Positions 8,997-18,068 of a stretch of 64,000 bases of DNA are shown here, piece by piece (positions within the stretch are counted from its first letter, which is position 1; each line of letters starts with the position of its first letter). This DNA is from Mitsuaria sp. 7. Its GTDB lineage: Bacteria > Pseudomonadota > Gammaproteobacteria > Burkholderiales > Burkholderiaceae_C. The stretch covers positions 5,638,727 to 5,702,726 of the forward strand of contig NZ_CP011514.1 in assembly GCF_001653795.1 (NCBI RefSeq), written 5' to 3'. Under the pieces are notes generated by a model. That model was not told where the DNA came from and searched no databases. It saw nothing but the letters and a program-made list of their open reading frames with translations. The position numbers and the translations under genes were made by a program.

Positions 8997-11388
8997 AGCC
9001 CTGTCCGGCTGGCTGTTGAACTATCTGCTGCACAGCACGGTGCTGCTGGGCGGTGTCTGGGCGCTGGAGCGCGCGGGCTGGCTGAAGCACCCGGCGTGGC
9101 GCGAGGCGTTCTGGCGTGCGGCCTTCTTCGGCGCCGTGCTGACGGCGAGCGTGCAGCCGCTGACGCAGGTCACGCGGATCGCCCTGCCGGACGTCTGGGC
9201 GCCGACGCCGGTGCCGACGCTGGCACTGGCGCAGCATGAGCAGGACACAGGCGCTGATGTCGTCCCGAACCTGGGAACGGTCACCACCCCATCGACCGGT
9301 GAGGGGCATGCATCGACGTCCGCCTCGGCACTGGCGGTGACCGCGACGTCGCCCGCGCGATTGCAGGTCGAACGGGCTGCCGATCACCTGACGGTCGTCG
9401 CCGATCACCCGGTCGACCTCTCCGATGAATCGATGCTCCGGCGTCGGGAGTTCCTGCGCGAGGGCCTCGCCGCGCTGCTGCTCTCCTGGCCGCTGGTGGC
9501 GCTGCTCGGCCTCGGCCTGACGCTGGTGCGCTGGCTGGGCTTGCGCCGTCAGGTGCGCGCGCTGCCCGTCTGCGGCAACGAGGAACTCCAGCAGGCCGCC
9601 GCCGAACTCGCCGGCATCGCCGGCGTGCGCGTGCCGACGCTGCGCGTGAGCCCGCACTGGGCCAGTCCGCTGGTCGCGCCGGGCGGGCAGATCTGTCTGC
9701 CTGAGCGCCTGATGCGCACGCTCGACGGACAACAGCGCGTGGCGGTCCTCGCGCACGAAATCGCCCACCTGCGCCGCCGTGATCTGGCCTGGCGCCTGGC
9801 GGCCCGGCTGGTGTCGCAGCTCGGCTGGCTGCAGCCGATGAACCGGCTCGCGATGCGCCGCCTGGACCTGCTCGCCGAGCTGGCCTGCGACGCCTGGGCC
9901 GCGGCCGAGGCCGGCGCGATGCCGCTGGCCGAGGGGCTCTACGTCTGCGCCCGCGACATGGCCGCCGCGACCGCCGCCGCCGAGGGTCGGCGAGGCGCCC
10001 GTTCCATGCCGGCGCTGGCCAGCGCGATGGCCGCCGCCCGCTCCCCGTTGATGGCGCGGATGGACGCGTTGCTCGAAGGCTCGCCGCTGGCCGGCACCAC
10101 GCCCGCGCGCCGCCGCCTGGGCCGCGTGCTGATCGCCGGCGGCCTGTGCGCCGTGGCGCTGGCCGTGCCGATGCTGGTCGTCGGCAAGGCGCCGCGGCTG
10201 AGCGTCGACCTGAGCGGGGTCAGCGGCGCGTTCTCGTCCGCCTTCAGCGGCCTGAAGGTCACGCGGCAGGTCGTGATCGCCGACGGCGTCGAGCGCCGCG
10301 TGAACTTCTCGGGCGATCTGGAATTCAACGGCGACGAGACCGACGTCGTCTCGCTGGCCGACAAGCTCTCGATCATGGAGAAGGCCGACGGCGTGACGCG
10401 TCGCGTCGAGATCGCCGCGGACGGCAAGGGCGGGCAGGTGCGCCGCTTCTGGATCGATGGCGACAGCCGGCCGATCGATGCACAGGCGCAGGCGTGGATC
10501 ACCGGCCAGATCGGGCTCATCGCGGAGAGCGTCCAGGGCAGCGGCCCGCGCGTGGAGCGCCTGTTGCGCACGGGCGGCACCGAGGCCGCACTCGCGGACA
10601 TCGGCAAGGCCCGGGACGCGATGGCGCGCCGCAGCCGCATCGAGGCGCTGCTCGACAGCGGCCCGCAGAGCGACGACACCGTGTCGCAGCTGATCGCGCT
10701 GGCGGGCGGGATGACGGACGATTTCCAGCGTCGGACCGCGTTCGTCGCGTTGATCGAGCATCGGACGCTCGCGCCGGGTCCGCAGCGCGAGCTGCTGGCA
10801 TTGGTCCCGACGCTCAAGGGCGATTTCGATCGTCGTCTGGTGCTGGTGGCGCTGTCGCCCCAACTGGCCAACGACACCGCCGTGATGACCGCGTGGCAGC
10901 AGGCGGTGCGCGGCTTCGGCGGCGACTTCGACAAGCGCATCGCGATCGTCGCGCTGATCGACGAGGACCACGAGGCCACGCCCGAGCGCCTGCGCACGGC
11001 GATCGCCGCGAGCGGCCTGATCGGCGGCGACTTCGACAGGCGCACCGTGCTCACGGCGGCGGCGCAGCAGATGCATGGCGACGCGGCGACCTACGCCGCC
11101 TCGTATGTCGATGCGGTGCGGGGCATCTCGGGCGACTTCGACCGCCGTTCCGCGCTCATCGCGTTGATGGACGGCACCCAGGTCGACCGCGAGGTCGCGC
11201 TGCAGGTGCTGCGCGCCACCAGCAGCATGAGCGCCGGCTTCGATCGCGCCGAACTGCTGATCGCGCTGGCGGAGCATCTGCCCGCGGAGCCGGAGGTGCT
11301 CGCGCAGTACCGGCAGGCCGCGCGCGGGCTGAGCACGCACGACCGGGGCCGCGTGGAGGCGGCGATCGACCATCTGACGTCGTCCTGA
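8989..11388 (+). CDS. BlaR1-like M56 membrane metalloprotease with C-terminal FDRR repeats
   Basis: A 799-residue protein with four predicted membrane segments, one near the start ([18 protein letters not shown]) and others at about 30-55, 155-180 and 385-400. The M56 zinc site [10 protein letters not shown] is at about 255 and the third-ligand region ELACDAW at about 297. After the last membrane segment comes a beta-rich stretch. From about 577 to the end there are about seven units built on GDFDRR-x-ALIAL, spaced irregularly by 35-50 residues. There is no penicillin-binding sensor domain as in BlaR1. The repeat region may be an extracytoplasmic sensor or binding scaffold, which is inference. 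It is translationally coupled to the BlaI-like repressor. Confidence 0.88.
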   Translation: MIEALSGWLLNYLLHSTVLLGGVWALERAGWLKHPAWREAFWRAAFFGAVLTASVQPLTQVTRIALPDVWAPTPVPTLALAQHEQDTGADVVPNLGTVTTPSTGEGHASTSASALAVTATSPARLQVERAADHLTVVADHPVDLSDESMLRRREFLREGLAALLLSWPLVALLGLGLTLVRWLGLRRQVRALPVCGNEELQQAAAELAGIAGVRVPTLRVSPHWASPLVAPGGQICLPERLMRTLDGQQRVAVLAHEIAHLRRRDLAWRLAARLVSQLGWLQPMNRLAMRRLDLLAELACDAWAAAEAGAMPLAEGLYVCARDMAAATAAAEGRRGARSMPALASAMAAARSPLMARMDALLEGSPLAGTTPARRRLGRVLIAGGLCAVALAVPMLVVGKAPRLSVDLSGVSGAFSSAFSGLKVTRQVVIADGVERRVNFSGDLEFNGDETDVVSLADKLSIMEKADGVTRRVEIAADGKGGQVRRFWIDGDSRPIDAQAQAWITGQIGLIAESVQGSGPRVERLLRTGGTEAALADIGKARDAMARRSRIEALLDSGPQSDDTVSQLIALAGGMTDDFQRRTAFVALIEHRTLAPGPQRELLALVPTLKGDFDRRLVLVALSPQLANDTAVMTAWQQAVRGFGGDFDKRIAIVALIDEDHEATPERLRTAIAASGLIGGDFDRRTVLTAAAQQMHGDAATYAASYVDAVRGISGDFDRRSALIALMDGTQVDREVALQVLRATSSMSAGFDRAELLIALAEHLPAEPEVLAQYRQAARGLSTHDRGRVEAAIDHLTSS

Positions 11389-11510
11389 ACGCCCCCGCCG
11401 CGTCGGCGCACGATCGCGTCATGGCACTGCACGACCGCGTCTGCGGTACCTTGTTCGCGATGATGGGTGCCGCACTGCCGCCGACGCGTTGAGCGGATCG
11501 CCGACGCAAT

Positions 11511-11535
11511 GAAAAACGGACGCCGAGGCGTCCGT
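11511..11535 (-). terminator. Rho-independent terminator of the M16 peptidase gene
   Basis: Perfect arms ACGGACGCC and GGCGTCCGT enclose a 2-base loop. Read on the minus strand they are followed by TTTTTC. The hairpin lies 20 bases past the stop at 11556. Confidence 0.88.
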
Positions 11536-11555
11536 TATGCGTTGTCGTCAGACGA

Positions 11556-14438
11556 TCACGGCTTCGCGGCCGAGGCCGCACCCGAGGGTGCGGTCACATC
11601 GACCGGCGCGCCCTGCAGGTCGCGGATCTCCAGCGGCTTGCGTCCGAGCGCCTCCAGCTGCGGCAGCACCTTGGCCTTGTCGCCGACGGCCACGACGATC
11701 AGCGCGGCCGGATCGACGTAGGTCTTCGTCGCCTTGTAGGCGCTGCTCGCGTTCACGGCGCCGTACTTGCGCGGCAGCGACGTGATGCTGTCCGCCGGCG
11801 CGCCGACGGCCCACTCGCTGGCATAGCTCGAGGCCACGACGCGGTTGGTGTCGAACAGCCCCGGCAGCGCCAGCAGCTGCGCGTTGCGCACGCGGTTCAG
11901 CTCGTCGGCGCCCATCGGCTTGGCGCGCATGCCGTCGATCTCCTTGAACATGTCGGTCAGCGCGGGGCCGGTGACGTCGGTGCGCACGCTGCCGCGGATG
12001 CCGAACAGGCCGCTGTCGCGGTTCATCGTGTACGCCGAGTAGATGCCGTAGGTGTAGCCCTTGACCTCGCGCAGCTGCGTGTTGATGCGCGACGTGAAGA
12101 GACCGCCCATCGCCGCGTTCATCACCTTGATGTCCTCGGCGTCGGGCGTTCCCGACTTCGGTCCGGGCGCGACGACGCTCAGCGCGGTCTGCGGCGCATT
12201 CGGCTTGTCGACCAGGATCACGCGGGCGGCGACGGGCTTGGGCGCGGCGGTGTCGACCGCGGCGGCGGCCGTCTTCGGGCGTTCCCAACCGCCGAACAGG
12301 CGCTCGGCCAGCGACTTCAGCTCATCGGCCGAGATGTCGCCGGCGACCACCAGCGCGGCCTGGTCGGGCCGGTAGTGCGTCGCCCAGAACTGGCGCAGCG
12401 CGGCGGCGTCGGTGGCCTTGATCGAGGCCTCGTCGCCGATCGCGGCCTTGGCCAGCGGATGGCCTTCACCGTAGATCACGCGGTTGGAGACGACCGACGC
12501 GACAGCCGGCGCCTGCTCGCGCTGCTGCTGCAGCGCGGCCAGGCGCTGGTTCTGCATGCGCGCGATCTCGGCGGCATCGAAGGCCGGATGCAGCGTGACA
12601 TCCGCCACCAGCGCCAGCGTCTGCGCGAAGTTGCGCTTCAGGCTGCTCGCTTCGATGCGGGCCTCGTCGCGGCCCGCGCCGCTGCTGATCGCCGCGCCCA
12701 GCGCGGCGGCCTCGTCGGCGATCTGCTGCGCGGTGCGCGTCTGCGTGCCCTGCTGCAGGAGGCCGGCGGTGAAGCTCGACAGGCCGGGACGGTCCGCCGG
12801 GTTGGCGGTCTGGCCGGCGCGCACGACCAGCGTCGCGCTCACCAGCGGCAGGCCCGGGTTCGGAACGTGGATCAGCGTCAAGCCGTTCGCCAGCGTCAGG
12901 CGCTTGCCTTCCGGCAGCACCGAGGCCTTGGCCTTGCCGCCCTTGGGCTGCGTCTTGCGCCAGGCGACGTCGGGGTTCATCGACTCGCGCTCGCCCTTGC
13001 CCGCCTTCTCGGGCGCCGGCGGGGTCGGGACTTCAGCGGCCAGCTTCTGCTCGCCCGGCGTGGCCAGCACGACGACGCGCGCGTCCTTCTTCAACTGCTG
13101 CGCGACGACGTCGCGGATCTTCTCCGGCGTGATCGCCTGGTAGCGCGCCAGGTCCTTGCCGATGTAGTTCGGATCGCCGGCCTGCTGGTTGTAGTAGTTG
13201 ATCTGGTCCGCCAGGGCCTGGACCTTCTCCAGGCGCGCCAGCGTGCTGGTCTCGATGGCGGCGCGGGCGCGGACCATCTCCTCAGGCGTCGGCGGATTGA
13301 CGGACAGCTCCGCGACCGCGTCGTCGACGATCTTCTGGATCTCGTCCAGCGACTTGCCGGGACGCGCGATCACCTCGACCGAGAACACCGAGCCCAGCGA
13401 CAGCGAGTACTGCTGCACCTGCACCGACTGCGCCAGCTGCTTGTCGTAGACCAGCGTCTTGTAGAGGCGGCTGGACTTGCCGCCGCCCAGCACGTGCGAG
13501 GCGAGGTCCAGTTCGGCGTCGCCCGGCTGGAACACGGCCGGCGTGTGCCAGGCGATGTCCAGACGCGGGAGCTCGATGCGGTCGGTGACTTCGACGCGCT
13601 TCTCCTCGGTCAGCTTCGGCTGCGGGACGTTGACCGGCGGCACCGGATCGCCGGCCTTCAGCGGGCCGAAGTACTTCTGCACCAGCTGCTTGGCCTGCGC
13701 GGGATCGAAGTCGCCGGCCAGCACCAGCGTCGCGTTGTTCGGGCGGTAGTAGCTGCGGGCGAAGGCCTTGACGTCGTTCAGCTTGATCGACTGGATGTCG
13801 GCGTGCGAGCCGATCACCGTGGCGCGGTAGGGATGGCCTTCCGGGAACAGCGCCTGGTACAGCGCTTCCTCGACGATGCCGTAGGGGCGGTTCTCGACGG
13901 ACTGGCGGCGCTCGTTGCGCACGACGTCCTGCTGGTTGGCCAGCGAGACCGAATCGACCTCGTCGATCATGTAGCCCAGCATGTCCGACTTCAGCCACAG
14001 GCCGAGTTCGAGCTGGTTGGACGGCAGCGTGAAGAAGTAGTTCGTGCGGTCGAAGTCGGTCGAGCCGTTGGAATCGGTGCCGCCGGCGGCGTCGATGATC
14101 TTGTCGGCCGAGCCGCGCGGGATGTGTCGGGTGCCGGCGAACATCAGGTGTTCGAACAGATGCGCGAAGCCGGTCTGTCCCGGTGCCTCGTTGCGCGGGC
14201 CGGCGTGCACCCACAGGTTGAAGGCCACCAGCGGCAGGCGGTGGTCCTCGACCAGGATCACCTCGAAGCCGTTGGCCAGCTTCACCTTCTCCAGCTTCAC
14301 GTTGAGCGTGCCGCCGACGGTGGTGACGGCGCTGGTCCCGGCCGCGGCCGGCGCGGCCAGGGCGCTGTGGTTGATGCCGACCAGGGCGGTCAGGACGGCC
14401 AAGGTGATGGCGGCGGGTGCCGCGGGCTTGAATCGCAT
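11556..14438 (-). CDS. Exported M16 zinc peptidase, two-lobed (pitrilysin family)
   Basis: A 960-residue protein with a signal peptide (ITLAVLTALVGINHSALAAP). The N-terminal lobe has the inverted zinc motif HLFEH (in TGFAHLFEHLMFAGT) and the distal glutamate in VVRNERRQSVENRPYG. The C-terminal lobe starts at about 500, carries LTLANGLTLIHVPNPGLP, and lacks a zinc motif, as expected for the substrate-holding half. Both lobes in one chain is the usual architecture of the large periplasmic M16 peptidases. ATG 14438 was preferred to the more distal frame start because it begins exactly at the signal peptide. The gene is monocistronic with its own terminator. Confidence 0.93.
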   Translation of the reverse strand: MRFKPAAPAAITLAVLTALVGINHSALAAPAAAGTSAVTTVGGTLNVKLEKVKLANGFEVILVEDHRLPLVAFNLWVHAGPRNEAPGQTGFAHLFEHLMFAGTRHIPRGSADKIIDAAGGTDSNGSTDFDRTNYFFTLPSNQLELGLWLKSDMLGYMIDEVDSVSLANQQDVVRNERRQSVENRPYGIVEEALYQALFPEGHPYRATVIGSHADIQSIKLNDVKAFARSYYRPNNATLVLAGDFDPAQAKQLVQKYFGPLKAGDPVPPVNVPQPKLTEEKRVEVTDRIELPRLDIAWHTPAVFQPGDAELDLASHVLGGGKSSRLYKTLVYDKQLAQSVQVQQYSLSLGSVFSVEVIARPGKSLDEIQKIVDDAVAELSVNPPTPEEMVRARAAIETSTLARLEKVQALADQINYYNQQAGDPNYIGKDLARYQAITPEKIRDVVAQQLKKDARVVVLATPGEQKLAAEVPTPPAPEKAGKGERESMNPDVAWRKTQPKGGKAKASVLPEGKRLTLANGLTLIHVPNPGLPLVSATLVVRAGQTANPADRPGLSSFTAGLLQQGTQTRTAQQIADEAAALGAAISSGAGRDEARIEASSLKRNFAQTLALVADVTLHPAFDAAEIARMQNQRLAALQQQREQAPAVASVVSNRVIYGEGHPLAKAAIGDEASIKATDAAALRQFWATHYRPDQAALVVAGDISADELKSLAERLFGGWERPKTAAAAVDTAAPKPVAARVILVDKPNAPQTALSVVAPGPKSGTPDAEDIKVMNAAMGGLFTSRINTQLREVKGYTYGIYSAYTMNRDSGLFGIRGSVRTDVTGPALTDMFKEIDGMRAKPMGADELNRVRNAQLLALPGLFDTNRVVASSYASEWAVGAPADSITSLPRKYGAVNASSAYKATKTYVDPAALIVVAVGDKAKVLPQLEALGRKPLEIRDLQGAPVDVTAPSGAASAAKP

Positions 14439-14540
14439 GGTGGGACGCTTCCCTTCAATGTTGGTGCGGGGCACGCTAACCAAAGCGGGCCTCCCTCACA
14501 AGTGCCGGAACTCTGGAAGATCGAGCTCCGGGGCCTGGGG

Positions 14541-15401
14541 TCAAAGCGGCCGCAGCATCAGCTGCTGGTGCAGCGGTTGCGGAACGGCGCCTAGCGCGCG
14601 CAGCGCCGCACCGCCGAGGTCTTCGCGCTGCAGCTGCGGCACGCGCAGACGGCGCTCAGGGTACACGGCGGCGAGGGCCTGGATCAGCGCGCGGGCGTCG
14701 GCCTCCCGCGGCGCGATGAAGCTGTGGACCATGACGGTCTCGTCGGGGAGGCTGAAGACGATCTGGCTGTCGGCGGTCTGCCAGCCGTGATAGTCGATGC
14801 CATGCCGGATCGTGGCCGCGGTGACCTGCAGCGGCAGGTCGGGGAGGCGGCGCTCGGCGGCGTCGAGCCAGGCGAGCAGATGCGGCATGTCGATCGCGTG
14901 GAGCGCTCCGGCCGTCGACGGTGCGATCGCGCCGGGCTCGGCGACGTAGCCGAAGAGGTCGTGCTGCCTGCGGAAGCCGCGTCCCTCATACAGGCGTCGT
15001 GCGCGATCGTTCTGCGCGAAGACTTCGAGCTCCACGGCGCGCATCCCGGCCGCTGCGGCGCGGGCGATGAAGTCGTCGAGCAATGCAGGCGCGGCCCCGG
15101 TGCCGCGCGCGGCGGGCAGGGCGCCCATGGTCGCGAGACGCCACCGGTTCGACACCGGCCGCTGCGCGACGAACGCGAACGCCAGCGGCGCGCCGGCCGC
15201 ATCGAGCGCCACGCGCGACAGCGGCAGGTCGACGCCCTGCCGCGCGAGGAACATCGGCCACTGCGCGAACGGGATCTGGAACGGGCCGATCAGGTAGTCG
15301 GCGAACGCGCCGGTGAAAGCGGCGTGGAGGATCTCCGGCGCGACTTCGTCGGCGCGGACGAAGGAGAAGTCGTGGACATGCGTGTCGGTCGGTTGTCTCA
15401 T
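14541..15401 (-). CDS. GNAT-family N-acetyltransferase (double domain)
   Basis: A 286-residue protein. The first GNAT domain (about 10-150) shows the acetyl-CoA loop as PAARGTGAAPALLDDF, then the AQNDRARRLYEGRGFRR signature. A second, weaker GNAT-like region fills the C-terminal half (LPDETVMVHSFIAPREADAR, RVPQLQREDL). The substrate is unknown. Its ATG overlaps the stop of the upstream HEPN gene (ATGA), so it may be co-translated with the DUF262/HEPN pair. Its base composition matches the host backbone rather than that pair, which suggests the pair was inserted upstream of an existing gene. Confidence 0.85.
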   Translation of the reverse strand: MRQPTDTHVHDFSFVRADEVAPEILHAAFTGAFADYLIGPFQIPFAQWPMFLARQGVDLPLSRVALDAAGAPLAFAFVAQRPVSNRWRLATMGALPAARGTGAAPALLDDFIARAAAAGMRAVELEVFAQNDRARRLYEGRGFRRQHDLFGYVAEPGAIAPSTAGALHAIDMPHLLAWLDAAERRLPDLPLQVTAATIRHGIDYHGWQTADSQIVFSLPDETVMVHSFIAPREADARALIQALAAVYPERRLRVPQLQREDLGGAALRALGAVPQPLHQQLMLRPL

Positions 15402-16108
15402 GTGGCGCTTGGAGGCTCCCGCCCGCTGGCTGTTGGCGCGGCGACGGTTGATGTGGCGACACCCGATGGTACGGCGGTCAGGAAGGCCTTCTGAGCCACG
15501 GCGTTCTCGATATCGGTCTTGAACCAATGAAGCATCTCGACGACTTCCTCGACGAGTGTCTGGAAGCGGACGATGTCGATGAAGAGATGCTCGCCATGCG
15601 CGATTGCGTTTCGATTGGCCAGCAAGACTTCATCCAGCGTCGAAAAGCGCGTCGAGTACGGTCGATGGTCGATGTCGAGCCATTCGGCGATGTTCTTGAA
15701 GACCTTCGAGTTCAAGTTTGAGTTTGTCCCGATGCTGGCCTTCGAAAGGCGCGTCGCTTGATCCTGCTGGGCTCGCAGGAAAGCTACCGCTGCGATGGCG
15801 GCATTGGCCGTGCCGGTCTCCGCCAACGGTGCCAGCAAGGTCCTCATGCTCAGGGCGACGAAGCAATCCTTCAGATCGCGGTTCCTGTCACCGCGATGCG
15901 CCAAGTGGGCCACATAGGCGTTGGCCGCCCCTTTCACGAATCCTTCCCAGTGCGCATACAGCATGGCGACGCCTGCCCTGATGTGGACGTCGACGCGATT
16001 GCGCCTGGCTGAAGTGACGCAGGCCTGCAATTCGCGAATCTCCGCGAGGCGCCACGCCAGGTCGGATTGCAGGTGAGTCATCAGTTCTGCAGAGGTCCGG
16101 ATCTTCAT
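15398..16108 (-). CDS. MAE_28990/MAE_18760-type HEPN nuclease
   Basis: A 236-residue protein. It opens with MKIRTSAELMTHLQSDLAWR and RAGVAMLYAHWEGFVKGAAN, as in the MAE_28990 HEPN family. The catalytic HEPN motif R-x4-H is RNAIAHGE at about residue 166, which predicts a metal-independent endoribonuclease. The last 25 residues are Ser/Ala/Thr-rich low-complexity sequence at backbone-like GC, perhaps read-through into the original leader of the acetyltransferase. The body is clearly AT-richer than neighbouring genes. The DUF262 gene ends 52 bases upstream. The family is predicted, not shown here, to act in defence or as a toxin. Confidence 0.85.
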   Translation of the reverse strand: MKIRTSAELMTHLQSDLAWRLAEIRELQACVTSARRNRVDVHIRAGVAMLYAHWEGFVKGAANAYVAHLAHRGDRNRDLKDCFVALSMRTLLAPLAETGTANAAIAAVAFLRAQQDQATRLSKASIGTNSNLNSKVFKNIAEWLDIDHRPYSTRFSTLDEVLLANRNAIAHGEHLFIDIVRFQTLVEEVVEMLHWFKTDIENAVAQKAFLTAVPSGVATSTVAAPTASGREPPSAT

Positions 16109-16160
16109 GATCGTGGCGCCATCAACAGTGAATGAATCTGCCCGGGGTCGGGCAGTCGTG

Positions 16161-16790
16161 TCAGTCCATATGGGAGGGATCCGTCTTGCCCAACGAGATC
16201 ATGGCCAGCCGAAGCTCCTCCGGCGTAAAGGCCGTCCCATTTGCGTTGAAGCGTTCGAACAGCGCCTGCGCCACGTCCATTCCGCATTGATGCCGAAGGA
16301 TCTCCACATGGATTCGCGCACGCCTGAGGTCCAGTCGCAGCTGGATGTTGAAGGCCGTGCCGTCGTCTTCGGGATCATCGTCCTCATCTTCTTCGGCAAC
16401 CGCGCCGTGCCAGGACATGCCCGACAGCGCAGGCAGGAGCGTCGTGTCGCGGAGGACGAGTGGCGTGACTGGGCGGCCCTTCTCATCCAGCAAGTCACCG
16501 GTCAATTGAAGGATTGTCATGACCGGATGCAGGCCGTCCAGCAGGTCCCACGTGCCGTCTTCGCGTTGAAAGACGAATATCGGCGGAACGGCGAGGCCGA
16601 GCAGAACGGACTCCACGAAACGGGTCTTCTGCGATTCATCCCATCGGAACAGGCGCTGGTAGAGCGGATCGATCACCAGCTCCTTGGAGCGATAGAGGGT
16701 GACGACCTCTCCGAGCGACATGCCGTATGCGTCTGTGGAGATCTGGCGGCGCGCTTGATGGAGCTGACTCTGGAGTTCCCGGGCGGTCAT
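16161..16790 (-). CDS. DUF262 (ParB/GmrS-like) protein paired with the HEPN nuclease
   Basis: A 209-residue protein consisting almost entirely of the DUF262 fold. It has the family opening IDPLYQRLFRWDESQKTRFV and LAVPPIFVFQREDGTWDLLD. The usual DGQQR signature is DGLHPVMTILQ here (about residue 87), so the catalytic-type residues are partly changed. An acidic stretch (EEDEDDDPEDDG) lies near the middle. There is no DUF1524 nuclease domain as in GmrSD, so effector activity probably comes from the adjacent HEPN protein. The start is uncertain: ATG 16790 or ATG 16850 (20 residues longer). AT-richer than its neighbours. Confidence 0.8.
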   Translation of the reverse strand: MTARELQSQLHQARRQISTDAYGMSLGEVVTLYRSKELVIDPLYQRLFRWDESQKTRFVESVLLGLAVPPIFVFQREDGTWDLLDGLHPVMTILQLTGDLLDEKGRPVTPLVLRDTTLLPALSGMSWHGAVAEEDEDDDPEDDGTAFNIQLRLDLRRARIHVEILRHQCGMDVAQALFERFNANGTAFTPEELRLAMISLGKTDPSHMD

Positions 16791-16910
16791 TGCTGAAGGT
16801 CTCTTGTGATGTGAGACCAACGATTCTGAGTCCGGTCCGGGAGCCCGCATTCATACGCATCCCAGTCATTTCCGAGACGTGGAGATCGTGCTACCGACGA
16901 CTCGAAACGC

Positions 16911-17891
16911 CTACTTCGTCGTGCCCAGCCAAGCCGGAATCGCCAGCCAGATCGGCGCCGTCGCCGCGAACAGCAGCGTGCCCAGCACGATGGCGCCGGA
17001 GGCTTCGGCCTCCAGCGTCCGGTAGCGTTGCGCGAACATCATCGCGTTCGAGCCCGGCGGCAGCGCGGCCATCATGACGATCACGGCGAGCGGCATGCCC
17101 GACAGTCCGAAGCCCCAGTGCGCGATGCCCAGCACGAGTGCCGGCAGCACCAGCAGCTTGAGCGCCGCCAGGCCCAGCAGCGTGCGCATCGCCCCGCGCG
17201 GCATGCCGTAGTAGGACAGCGACATCCCGATCAGCACCAGGCACAGCGGCACGACCGCGCTGCCCAGCATCTGCAGCACCTCGTCGAGCACGGCGGGCAG
17301 CGGGATGCCGGTGGCATGCCACGCGAAGCCGCAGAGCACCGGCAGCACGACCGGATGGATGACGGTATTGCGCATCGTCGTGAGGATGGTCCGCTTCAGG
17401 CTCGCCCCGCCGCTGGTGTGACGGGCGAGGTCCATCTCGACGAGGACCGTGGCGATGGTCAGCAGCGTCAGCGCATGCAGGCTGACCACGGTGATGTGGA
17501 CCGCGAGGCCGCTCTCGCCGAACACGCCCGCCACCAGCGGCACGCCGACCTGCAGCGTGTTGCCGAAGCTCGCGGTGATGCTGCGCACGGCGGGTGCGGC
17601 CGGGTTGTCGGGATGGCGCTTGCGCTCGTACAGGTAGACGGCGACCAGCATCAGCACCACGGGCGCGAAGAATGCGGCCACGGTGAGCCATGGCAGCTCC
17701 GAGATCTCCACGCGCGCGGTGGTGCGGAACATCAGCGCGGGGACGAACAGGTAGAACGCGATGTTGGAGAGGATGCGGGCCGGGTCGTTCTCGCCGCCGG
17801 CCTTGCCGAGCCAGCGCATGTGCCCGACGAACCACCCCATGCCTGCGGCGATGAAGATCGCCAGCAGCTTGTAGAACAGGACGGCAGTCAT
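16911..17891 (-). CDS. AEC-family (auxin efflux carrier type) transporter
   Basis: A 326-residue inner-membrane protein with about ten hydrophobic segments in the AEC two-by-five arrangement. Recognisable family positions are SNIAFYLFVPALMFRTTARV in the first half, ASFGNTLQVGVPLVAGVFG, and ALPPGSNAMMFAQRY in the second half. AEC members transport organic anions such as malate or malonate, and the substrate here cannot be read from the sequence. The start at ATG 17891 fits the first membrane helix (FYKLLAIFIAAGMGWF). No regulator is adjacent. Confidence 0.9.
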   Translation of the reverse strand: MTAVLFYKLLAIFIAAGMGWFVGHMRWLGKAGGENDPARILSNIAFYLFVPALMFRTTARVEISELPWLTVAAFFAPVVLMLVAVYLYERKRHPDNPAAPAVRSITASFGNTLQVGVPLVAGVFGESGLAVHITVVSLHALTLLTIATVLVEMDLARHTSGGASLKRTILTTMRNTVIHPVVLPVLCGFAWHATGIPLPAVLDEVLQMLGSAVVPLCLVLIGMSLSYYGMPRGAMRTLLGLAALKLLVLPALVLGIAHWGFGLSGMPLAVIVMMAALPPGSNAMMFAQRYRTLEAEASGAIVLGTLLFAATAPIWLAIPAWLGTTK

Positions 17892-17977
17892 GGCGGGGGA
17901 GTATGCCGCTGCGCGTGCAACCCCCGCGCGCCGCCCGCACAGCAGCCTCCGTTCAACGTGAAGTCAACGATCGCCAC

Positions 17978-18046
17978 TGGGGCCGGAATGGGGCTTGGGG
18001 TTCGCGGACGCGAGGCCCCATGCCCCGTGGAGAGCCCGCGCCTGGC
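17978..18046 (+). repeat. 69-bp interspersed hairpin element, copy 2
   Basis: Second copy of the element at 2895-2963. The outer arms here are GGGGC-T-TGGGG and CCCCA-T-GCCCC around the same apex (inner stem TCGCG/CGCGA). It lies between the sensor-kinase stop (18069) and the AEC start (17891), in the same orientation as copy 1. Confidence 0.8.
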
Positions 18047-18068
18047 GGAGCGAAGTCTGAGGGCCGCC

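Noticed and set aside
8827-11373. An 848-codon open frame antisense to the M56 protease
   Set aside because: Composition is that of a GC-driven shadow, while the sense frame has the HEIAH zinc site and membrane segments.
12375-14594. A 739-codon open frame antisense to the M16 peptidase
   Set aside because: The sense strand carries a signal peptide, HLFEH and a terminator; the antisense frame shows no domain.
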